From contig AP014633.1 of the NCBI GenBank assembly GCA_000828835.1, forward strand, positions 4,464,001 through 4,528,000: a DNA stretch of 64,000 nucleotides, read 5' to 3'. The position numbers and the translations under genes are program-made. This DNA comes from Thioploca ingrica. Its GTDB lineage: Bacteria; Pseudomonadota; Gammaproteobacteria; Beggiatoales; Beggiatoaceae. Of the stretch, positions 57,301 to 64,000 are shown piece by piece. The notes below the pieces were generated by a model. It was not told the DNA's origin. It worked only from the letters and a program-made list of their open reading frames with translations, and did not search any database. How positions within the stretch are numbered: the first letter of the stretch is position 1; each line of letters opens with the position of its first letter.

Positions 57301-58755
57301 TTCCGCTTGCGCTTTGATAGCTTGCTGACCGTCTGCTAAGCCTTGAGCAATCCGCACGATATCACCGATGACCTCTCGTAAAGTATGCAGTGCGGTTTTA
57401 AGTGCTATTTCGATTTGGGCAAAATCTCCCTTATACAAAGCTCGTGGTGTCACCTGTAACCGCCCTTCGGCTAACCCCTGAGAAACTTGAATGATATCTT
57501 CAATGACGCGTTGCTGGTCTGGTAACACGATTTCTAAAGTGTCTTTAATCTGGAGGAAGTCGCCCCGATATTCACTTTGTGGCATAATATGCAGATTACC
57601 AGCCGCTAAACCACGAGAAACGCGAACAATGTCGTCAATAACCGCTTTAAAATAATTGGCTAAAGTATTAAATGCCCGTCCAATTTCACCGATCTCATCT
57701 TGGTAACCGCTAATTTGGTTTAATCGCGTTAGGTCTAGTCCGGTAAGTGCCATATTGCCGGTGGTAAGTAGCTGAGCGCCTTGGACAATAAAATTCAGTG
57801 GTTTGCTTAGCAACTTGGCTAGAAACAACGCTATCGATAAACTGATTGTTATAACTAACAAGCTAGTTACTAAAATAAACCATACAGTTACTTGAGTTAC
57901 GCTTTGGATGTTTTCCTGCTCTTGGTTTTCATCAGCTAAAGCACGTTGGTGCATTTGTTCTAACAACGGTTCTAGTTGACGTATGGACTGACGATAACGA
58001 GCTACACTGGCGGCGATTTGTGTATCCATTTGGACTAGGCTATCAAATGCTGATTGATATTGATTGACCAGTGTTATGAGCTGTTCTTTGGTCGTCGCAG
58101 TTAACTTCTCAGTGGCACTGACATGATTTTTAAATTCGGTTACCGTTTCATGTAATTGGTTGCTATATTTTTCTTCAGTTCGGAGCAAATAATCCTTTTC
58201 ATGACGACGCATGGTCAACATATCGATCATTAGTCCGGCTTGTGGTTGTGCTTGCAGCGCTTGTTCTATAGCATGAACACGTTGTCGAAATTGACCTTCT
58301 AAACCCTCATCTTGAAATCCCCGTTGCTCAAGTAATTCGACCACCATGAAAAATTCGGTCTTATAATTATTCACGTCTTGTTCAAGCAGCTTAATAGCCA
58401 TAAGATCTTCTCGGTGAATTTCAAATTTCTCAAATTCATTCAGATAGTTTTGAATAATAGCCACCTGCGCTTGCACTGGTTTAGCGTACTCCTCTCGTGC
58501 TTTCTCAAAGCCTAATTCTTTATAGTATAAGAGGTAATCTTTTTCTCGACGTCGTGCCGTGAGCATAGCAATTTGAGTTTCTAAACTCATTTTAGCCAAT
58601 TTTGACTCGGTATTGAAAAAGTGGGTAACAACCGCTTGGATATAGTTTTGGCTAAGCAAAGCGATTATCCCAATGAAAATAGATAAAGAAATAATCACGA
58701 GAAAAACGGTGATGAGTTTAGTTTGGATTTTTAAATTGTTAAACCAACTGAACAT
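54388..58755 (-). CDS. giant membrane hybrid histidine kinase with three receiver domains
   Basis: A 1455-residue sensor. Parts in order: transmembrane helix (about 15-35); large helical periplasmic domain (40-285) with repeated [13 protein letters not shown] / [13 protein letters not shown] segments; second transmembrane helix (288-312); HAMP; three tandem HAMP-like repeats at about 372-408, 415-453 and 460-498 (each like [17 protein letters not shown], then Y-GDF-QI-AL); GAF (520-675); Gln/Glu-rich coiled coil; HisKA with [20 protein letters not shown] near 788; HATPase ([25 protein letters not shown]); a Thr/Pro linker; REC1 near 1070; a degenerate REC2 near 1190; REC3 near 1337 with LLVDDDMRN and [12 protein letters not shown]. 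No partner gene is adjacent. AGGAGATG precedes the ATG. Confidence 0.9.
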   Translation of the reverse strand: [1455 protein letters not shown]

Positions 58756-59263
58756 GAAACATCTCCTATGAGTTACTTCTTTAAAAAAGATTAAAGTGTA
58801 ACCAGTTTGAGAATGAGTCTCTCAACTTAACCTGATTGCATAAATTGGTTTACTCACTTCTGGCACCTGACTAAAAAATGACCGGACACGCACTCCCTTC
58901 TTTAAGAAATAGGAGGATAGGGAGGACTATTTTAAAGTATGAACACTATTTAAGTAATAGTGTATTATACTAAAAAAGTATATAACTATTTGAAAAATAG
59001 GCGATGGCTAGATTGGCTAAGAGTCATGGTGAAACCTAAACAGAATTATCCCTTTGCTGTCGCATTCAGGTTTGGCCAGTACCTACTTTTGAAGGTAATC
59101 GATTGAGTTGGACTGTTAAGAGTGATGTTGGTAACTAGGAGAGATTCATGTCATGGCAAAGAATTTTAGGATGGGTAGAGCGCGTCAGCGCGAAACCCAT
59201 CAAATTAAGTATCTGGGTCTCCAGAATGTTGGGTTTCGCTTCGCTCTACCCAACCTACGCACT
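58756..59263. other. 508-bp intergenic region with one long palindromic repeat
   Basis: Contains the start region of the giant kinase and, at 59173-59251, an inverted repeat GGGTAGAGCG...GAAACCCA versus TGGGTTTCGCTTCGCTCTAC, CC, followed by AACCTACGC. No gene is supported; a short open frame at 59148 lies within the repeat and the end of the next gene. Confidence 0.55.
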
Positions 59264-60691
59264 TCATGAAGGTAAATCACAAGCATACTTTATCAAGCTT
59301 AATACCTCTGGTCGCAGCACTGACTGTTGCAAAGTTGCTGAACAAGTGAGTAATGGTTCTTCAGTCACTTGCAATGTTGGGATAGTTAAGATACCGGTAT
59401 CGGGCGTGAATATCGCGTGACAGGGATCGGAAATCGCAATTGTCTGTATGAAAGTTAATTCCTTCACTTTAAAGTCGTAAAAACCAAACGCCATTTCCGA
59501 ACTAGCCGACTCCAAACTAGCCAAATATAAACTGATGGTGTTAAACAGAGGAATTTCTACAGCCGGCAAGTAAGCTTGAGCAGTTTGGTTAGAATAAATA
59601 GCAGGTTCACAGGTAATATTGTCTGTAGTTAGAATACTGCCCCATTCACCGACAACAATACACCGATTGTTCCGGCAACTGATGCCAAAAAGGTCATTGC
59701 TTGTACCCGCCGATTGTCCCGTCCAGTTCACTCCTCCATTGGTGCTGGTCAATACCGTACCATAATATCCCACCGCTACACAGAGAGTCCCGGTGGGGCA
59801 ACTGATGCCATAAAGGTTATTTCTCGTACCAGAAGATTGTGCCGTCCAGTTCACTCCTCCATTGGTGCTGGTCAATACCTTACCAGAATCTCCCACCACC
59901 ACACAGAGAGTCTCGGTGGGGCAATTGATGTCATAAAGGTAATTGCTGGTACCAGTAGATCGTACCGTCCAGTTCACTCCTCCATTGGTGCTGGTCAATA
60001 CTGTACCAAATCCTTCTACTGCCACACAGAGAGTCTCGGTGGGGCAACTGATGTTATAAAAATTGCTCGTGCCAGCAGATTGTAGAGTCCAGTTCACTCC
60101 TCCATTGGTGCTAGTCAATACCTTACCAGAATCTCCCACCGCCACACAGAGAGTCTCGGTGGGGCAATTGATGCCCAAAAGGTGACCGCTCGTAGCAGAT
60201 TGTAACGTCCAGTTCACTCCTCCAGCAAATTGTACCGTCCAGTTCACTCCTCCATTGGTGCTGGTCAACACCGTACCAGAATCTCCTACCGCCACACAGA
60301 GAGTCTCTGTGGGGCAACTGATGCCAAAAAGGTAATTGCTCGTACCAGAAGATCGTACCGTCCAGTTCACTCCGCCATTGGTGCTGGTCAATACTGTACC
60401 AATTCCTCCTACTGCCACACAGAGAGTCTCGGTTGGGCAACTGATATCATAAAGCAACTTGCTAGTACCAGAAGATTGTACAGTCCAATGATTTCCCCCC
60501 TTGGTACTCGTTAATACCGTACCATAGTCTCCTACAGCGACACAGAGATTTTCAGTTGGACAGCTTACACTATTAAGCGGATTTCCTTGGGGTAATGGAT
60601 TACGCCAAGTCCATTTAGCGGCGATGACTGGGTAAGAGAAAAATAAACTGATTAAAACGAGAAATTTGAAGAGAGATTTTAAGGTGTTCAT
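59264..60691 (-). CDS. secreted Ycf48-like repeat (beta-propeller) protein
   Basis: A 475-residue protein with signal peptide ending FFSYPVIAA. Residues about 25-365 hold nine near-identical repeats of roughly 42 residues with the pattern SCPTETLCVAVGDSGTVLTS, TNGGVNWTVQS, SGTSNYLYDI. This is the Ycf48/BNR-like propeller repeat, here with a Cys pair in each blade. One repeat has a 30-bp internal duplication doubling GGVNWT. The last 110 residues form a different domain with a Cys and an ICDP-type SDPCHAIFTPDTG. Surface or periplasmic binding role inferred; unlike plant Ycf48 there is no photosystem. Confidence 0.75.
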   Translation of the reverse strand: MNTLKSLFKFLVLISLFFSYPVIAAKWTWRNPLPQGNPLNSVSCPTENLCVAVGDYGTVLTSTKGGNHWTVQSSGTSKLLYDISCPTETLCVAVGGIGTVLTSTNGGVNWTVRSSGTSNYLFGISCPTETLCVAVGDSGTVLTSTNGGVNWTVQFAGGVNWTLQSATSGHLLGINCPTETLCVAVGDSGKVLTSTNGGVNWTLQSAGTSNFYNISCPTETLCVAVEGFGTVLTSTNGGVNWTVRSTGTSNYLYDINCPTETLCVVVGDSGKVLTSTNGGVNWTAQSSGTRNNLYGISCPTGTLCVAVGYYGTVLTSTNGGVNWTGQSAGTSNDLFGISCRNNRCIVVGEWGSILTTDNITCEPAIYSNQTAQAYLPAVEIPLFNTISLYLASLESASSEMAFGFYDFKVKELTFIQTIAISDPCHAIFTPDTGILTIPTLQVTEEPLLTCSATLQQSVLRPEVLSLIKYACDLPS

Positions 60692-60853
60692 TGGCCCTAC
60701 CTATATAATTTTAAAATTATAATTTCTAATCAGATAAGTTTTACGTCTATCTTTATTAAGTTATTTTAGTTGAAATAATTATTTGTTCCACCCTATTGCC
60801 ACTTTTTTGTTTTAGCAGTTCGATACACCATTTACTACAATTTAAATGTGATA

Positions 60854-61246
60854 TAAAAAAGTGACATGATTGTAACTATCAACTAGGGCGTGTCATCAAT
60901 TAAAGTAACTCATTAAAAAATGAGTCAACTATCCCAAAATAAATCAATTATCTACTATGTAGGTCGGACAAAGCGTAGCGTGTCCGACCAGCTGTTCAAA
61001 GGAATCCGTCGGACACGCTGCGCTTGGTCCGACCTACACGATAGAGGGATTTGAATTGATTTCATTGGAACCATTGACCGGTTGTTCAATGAGCAACCTG
61101 AATTGATGACACGCCCTAGATTAAAGCCATTTAAACAGACATTATTCTAATAAAAAGTGACACCATCCTCACTAAATTTGACAAATTTGTAATTTAAAAT
61201 GACATTTATCCTATAAAAAGTGACAAATTTGTAATTTAAAATGACA
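60854..61246. repeat. TGACA-type repeat array, split by a MITE
   Basis: Two exact 26-bp copies of a unit TGACAAATTTGTAATTTAAA-ATGACA lie at 61179-61204 and 61221-61246 (42 bp apart). Related units are TAAAAAGTGACACC (61151) and TAAAAAAGTGACATGATTGT (60854), the latter on the other side of the MITE. Such spaced TGACA/TGTCA sites are typical of transposase-binding ends of Mu/Tn7/Tn5053-type elements, but no transposase is in the window. Confidence 0.5.
60883..61119. mobile_element. 237-bp MITE with perfect 19-bp inverted repeats
   Basis: CTAGGGCGTGTCATCAATT (60883-60901) and AATTGATGACACGCCCTAG (61101-61119) are perfect inverted repeats. The outermost CTA/TAG could be a TA or CTAG target duplication. 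Inside are a short palindrome ACTCATT-AAAA-AATGAGT and a long hairpin (60959-61037) with GTAGGTCGGACAAAGCG arms. No frame of note. It is likely a non-autonomous derivative of an insertion sequence; the family cannot be named with certainty. Confidence 0.7.
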
Positions 61247-61368
61247 CTATTGCAATTCTGAACTACAATAATTAGATTATTATTCAGGTTATTTCGGTTT
61301 AGAACTACGTTTTCTTAATCAAAAATGCTTCTTTAAGTCGTCAAGATCGGCATTGGTATCTGGATAAT

Positions 61369-61584
61369 TCATCCACAACAATTTCCTGGTGAATCCATCT
61401 GCACTGGCGGGCAAGGCACTGTGCCATAAGAACAGAATACACAACAATCACCTGCTTTAGGTTTAACTACGGTTTGACATTGTGGACATTTCCAAAAATA
61501 AATACACACGTCAGCCGGCATCGATTCTTCCTGGTGAAAGCCACAGTGTGGACAAGTGATGATCGTTTGCCATTTTACTTTCAT
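61369..61584 (-). CDS. GDCCVxC-domain zinc-binding protein
   Basis: A 71-residue protein with ITCPHCGFHQEESMPADVCI, WKCPQCQ, then AGDCCVFCSYGTVPCPPVQ and a NCCG end. This Cys-rich pattern is the GDCCVxC family of putative zinc-binding proteins, often found next to metal or mercury genes, though none is here. GAGAGG lies before the ATG. Function unknown. Confidence 0.88.
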   Translation of the reverse strand: MKVKWQTIITCPHCGFHQEESMPADVCIYFWKCPQCQTVVKPKAGDCCVFCSYGTVPCPPVQMDSPGNCCG

Positions 61585-61627
61585 GAATTGCCTCTCTCAG
61601 TCAAGCGTTTGTTGTCAGTTATGGTAA

Positions 61628-62260
61628 CTAAGCAGTCGATTGCCAATGACTCACATCACCCCAGGTCTCCAATCGCCAATGATCTTCTTTATAGGAAAAG
61701 ACATTGAGGCTGGTATTAAAAATTTCAAACCAACGAGGCATGTCATAAGGCAAATGTAGCGTATGTTTGAATACATTAATCAGTACGCCACCGTGGCTCA
61801 CCACTAAAATCCGTTGGCCCGGATATTGTTTAACAAGTTCTTCTAAACAGCTTATGCACCGTTGCCGAAATTGTCTGAGACTTTCTCCATTGGGAATGAG
61901 GTAGTCTGGATCTAGTGTTTGATAAAGCTGATATTCTTTAGGAAATTGTTGTTGAGCTTCACTGCGAGTCAAGCCTTGCAAACAACCGAGGTTTCTTTCT
62001 CGCAATCGTTGATCAACTAAGATGGGCAAGTTGGTGGTTTGGGCAAGACATTGCGCGGTTTGGTAGGCTCTGCCTAAGTCACTGCTATACAAAGCGGCAA
62101 AAGTTTGCGCTTGGAGCCGCTGAGCCAGCGCTTGTGCTTGGGCAAGCCCGGTGGGTGTTAAGGGGCTATCAATATGCCCCTGGATTCGATGTTCTGAATT
62201 CCACAGTGTTTCACCATGGCGAATCAGAAAAATTCGGGTAACAGATGTGCTCTTTGACAA
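61628..62260 (-). CDS. histidine phosphatase family protein (GpmB-like)
   Basis: A 210-residue branch-1 histidine phosphatase. The catalytic RHG motif is FLIRHGETLWN near residue 13; SDLGRAYQTAQ, RERNLGCLQGLTRSEA and VVSHGGVLINVFKHTL complete the active site. Such proteins are cofactor-dependent phosphatases of small molecules; GpmB, CobC and PhoE are alternatives. The start is a TTG right after the guaA stop, so the two are co-translated. Confidence 0.85.
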   Translation of the reverse strand: MSKSTSVTRIFLIRHGETLWNSEHRIQGHIDSPLTPTGLAQAQALAQRLQAQTFAALYSSDLGRAYQTAQCLAQTTNLPILVDQRLRERNLGCLQGLTRSEAQQQFPKEYQLYQTLDPDYLIPNGESLRQFRQRCISCLEELVKQYPGQRILVVSHGGVLINVFKHTLHLPYDMPRWFEIFNTSLNVFSYKEDHWRLETWGDVSHWQSTA

Positions 62261-63841
62261 TTATTCCCACTCAATGGTTGCTGGCGGTTTGCCGGAAATA
62301 TCATAAACGACTCGGGATATGCCGGCCACTTCGTTGATAATGCGATGAGACAACGTCTCGAGGAGTTCGTAGGGTAATGGCGCCCATTTGGCCGTCATAA
62401 AATCAATAGTTTCTACTGCACGTAAGGCAATCACATAGTTATAATGGCGGGCATCTCCCATGACACCGACGGATTTTACTGGTAAAAACACGGCAAATGC
62501 TTGACTAACTTTATCATACCAACCGTGATTGTGTAGTTCTTCCATAAAAATGGCATCCGCTTGCCTTAAAATATCCGCATATGCTGGAGTTACTTCACCT
62601 AAAATGCGCACGCCTAAACCGGGGCCGGGAAAAGGATGACGATAAACCATCTCGTGAGGTAGCCCCAATTCAATACCAATCTTCCGCACTTCGTCTTTGA
62701 ATAGTTCTCGGAGGGGTTCAATTAGCTGGAGTTGCATTTGTGCGGGCAAACCACCGACATTATGATGAGATTTGATGACATGCGCTTTACCGGTTTTGGC
62801 ACCGGCAGATTCAATGACATCGGGATAAATAGTCCCTTGTGCTAAAAAACCGCCGCTGTTGCTGTATTGGGCGGCTTGTTCTTCAAAAATTTGAATAAAT
62901 AGGTTGCCAATGACTTTACGTTTCTGTTCTGGATCAGCAATACCCTGTAGCGCAGTTAGAAATTGTGTTTGCGCATCGACCTTTATCACCGGGATGCCCA
63001 TATGTTGAGCAAAAGTAGCCATCACTTGCTCGGCTTCATGTAACCGCAACAGACCATTATCCACAAAGACACACGTCAGTTGGTCACCAATCGCCCGATG
63101 TAATAAAGCCGCGACTACCGCAGAGTCAACTCCGCCAGATAACGCTAATAGCACGCGCTCAGAACCAACCGTATCGCGGATTCGGTCAATACTGTCTTTG
63201 ATGATGTTCGTTGGATTCCAGAGCGCATCACAACCACAGATGTCATGGACAAAACGTTGTAAAATCCGTGCTCCTTGGCGAGTATGCGTGACTTCAGGAT
63301 GAAATTGCAACCCGTAAAAATGACGGAATTCATCGGCCATACCGGCGATGGGGGCATTATCTGTGGAGGCAATCAATTTAAAACCCGGTGGCAATTCGCA
63401 CACGCGGTCACCATGACTCATCCACACATCCAATAATCCATAGCCATCTTGGTTCACCTGATCTTCAATATTGCGCAGCAGAATCGAATGCCCTCGTGCT
63501 CGAACTTGAGCATAGCCAAATTCACGCAGCGAGGCGGTTTCAACTTGCCCCCCCAGTTGGAGCGCCATGGTGTGCATCCCATAACAAATGCCTAAGATTG
63601 GAATACCTAAAGCAAAGATACTAGCTGGGGCGCGAAAGTAAACCTTCGGGTCATTAACCGATTCTGGACTGCCAGACAGGATGATGCCTTTGGCTTGAAA
63701 CGCTTTGATGCGGCTTTCTTCTACGTCATGGGCATAAATTTCACAATACACGCCGGCTTCGCGAATCCGCCGAGCAATCAATTGCGTGTACTGGGAACCA
63801 AAATCAAGAATGAGAAGACGATGTGCATGAATATTCGGCAT
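62261..63841 (-). CDS. guaA: GMP synthase (glutamine-hydrolysing)
   Basis: A 526-residue two-domain enzyme that converts XMP to GMP. Glutaminase domain: [35 protein letters not shown] (nucleophile Cys) and FHPEVTHT. Synthetase domain: [18 protein letters not shown]-loop, [29 protein letters not shown] and [15 protein letters not shown]. It ends with the conserved [21 protein letters not shown] precedes the ATG. guaB, its usual neighbour, is not within the last 160 bp of the window. Confidence 0.97.
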   Translation of the reverse strand: MPNIHAHRLLILDFGSQYTQLIARRIREAGVYCEIYAHDVEESRIKAFQAKGIILSGSPESVNDPKVYFRAPASIFALGIPILGICYGMHTMALQLGGQVETASLREFGYAQVRARGHSILLRNIEDQVNQDGYGLLDVWMSHGDRVCELPPGFKLIASTDNAPIAGMADEFRHFYGLQFHPEVTHTRQGARILQRFVHDICGCDALWNPTNIIKDSIDRIRDTVGSERVLLALSGGVDSAVVAALLHRAIGDQLTCVFVDNGLLRLHEAEQVMATFAQHMGIPVIKVDAQTQFLTALQGIADPEQKRKVIGNLFIQIFEEQAAQYSNSGGFLAQGTIYPDVIESAGAKTGKAHVIKSHHNVGGLPAQMQLQLIEPLRELFKDEVRKIGIELGLPHEMVYRHPFPGPGLGVRILGEVTPAYADILRQADAIFMEELHNHGWYDKVSQAFAVFLPVKSVGVMGDARHYNYVIALRAVETIDFMTAKWAPLPYELLETLSHRIINEVAGISRVVYDISGKPPATIEWE

Positions 63842-64000
63842 AATAGTTTCCTATTGCTATGCCTTAACTCCGGGCGGTTAAGTGAAATGATTTATTTAGA
63901 ATCCATTAATGAGGCAATCAATTCTTCCGAAGAAGTTGGCCTCGTTTGAAATTGTGATAACCAATTCTTTTGCCGCAGGCGACGATATCGCTTCGCTAAT
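63842..64000. other. upstream region of guaA at the window edge
   Basis: No gene is seen in the last 159 bases. The end, GGCGACGATATCGCTTCGCT, resembles the palindromic repeats elsewhere. Confidence 0.4.

Larger units (their letters stand above)
60692..61368. other. 677-bp gene-free region between Ycf48-like and GDCCVxC genes
   Basis: Holds the MITE and the TGACA repeats described separately. The remainder is AT-rich and shows no gene on either strand. Confidence 0.6.

Noticed and set aside
59714-60514. Open frames antisense or out of frame to the Ycf48-like gene
   Set aside because: They arise because the 126-bp DNA repeats keep other frames open too; the signal peptide and repeat motifs favour the called frame.
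1-64000. tRNA or rRNA genes
   Set aside because: No cloverleaf-like stretch with a GTTC-type T arm or rRNA-like segment was noticed on either strand.

Overview
The window looks like a chromosomal segment of a sulfur-bacterium-type gammaproteobacterium, most like the Beggiatoa/Thiomargarita/Thioploca group. The reasons are gammaproteobacterial gene orders (rpe-gph-trpE, lptM-lysA, ydbH with a YdbL-like lipoprotein), a multi-subunit 2-oxoacid:ferredoxin oxidoreductase, a moderately AT-rich composition by eye, and many short palindromic intergenic repeats. The assignment is inference; no rRNA or tRNA gene is present to test it.

Layout. 1-1.9 kb is a decayed accessory patch: the tail of a DUF29 protein, a beta-helix adhesin fragment and a nuclease-toxin-like gene broken by one in-frame TGA. 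1.9-9.2 kb holds a PmtA-like methyltransferase, the porG-porA-porB operon with a fused GltD/ferredoxin electron-transfer protein and an embedded YgiT-type zinc-finger gene, a 21-bp minisatellite at the operon head, and an RpfE-like gene. 9.2-13.5 kb has an LRR/InlB-B-repeat surface protein, a GNAT enzyme and a secreted unknown. 13.6-16.7 kb is trpE, gph, rpe. 17.2-22.8 kb is accessory: an acyltransferase/M29-peptidase-like pair, a secreted CHAP amidase, an RRM protein and an asparagine-synthase-like protein. 23-29.4 kb is hemW, ydbH-like, a YnbE/YdbL-like lipoprotein, a PolB-type exonuclease and ppx. 29.5-29.9 kb is a structured, GC-richer element that I read as an orphan IscB-type omega RNA (HEARO) between IS200/IS605-like ends with no iscB gene. 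30-33.8 kb is a porin, hemH, lysA and a short lptM gene. 33.8-37.6 kb is an SGNH hydrolase/carbamoyltransferase/SxtJ/DUF5989 cluster. 37.6-50.7 kb has a hybrid kinase, a GspB-like protein, pyrD, tex, an orphan DNA methyltransferase, a DUF815 ATPase and gltB. 51-54.3 kb is a defence-island-like patch with HicAB, HigBA, a DUF2459 lipoprotein and a membrane-anchored gene frameshifted at a T8 run. 54.4-60.7 kb has a very large hybrid kinase and a Ycf48-like repeat protein. 60.7-61.3 kb is a repeat nest: a 237-bp MITE inside TGACA-type repeats that resemble a transposon end. 61.4-63.8 kb is a GDCCVxC protein, a histidine phosphatase and guaA.

How the genes fit together. The por operon probably links 2-oxoacid oxidation or synthesis to a ferredoxin/NAD(P)H exchange module. 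gltB stands alone, and the only GltD-like protein in view is the one fused to ferredoxin clusters in the por operon. The 33.8-37.6 kb cluster probably carbamoylates or otherwise decorates an extracellular glycan or metabolite. The most unusual items are the orphan omega-RNA element, the nested transposon ends near 61 kb, the T8 frameshift gene, the TGA-interrupted toxin-like gene and the acyltransferase/M29 pair. All family assignments come from reading motifs by eye; no database search was run.
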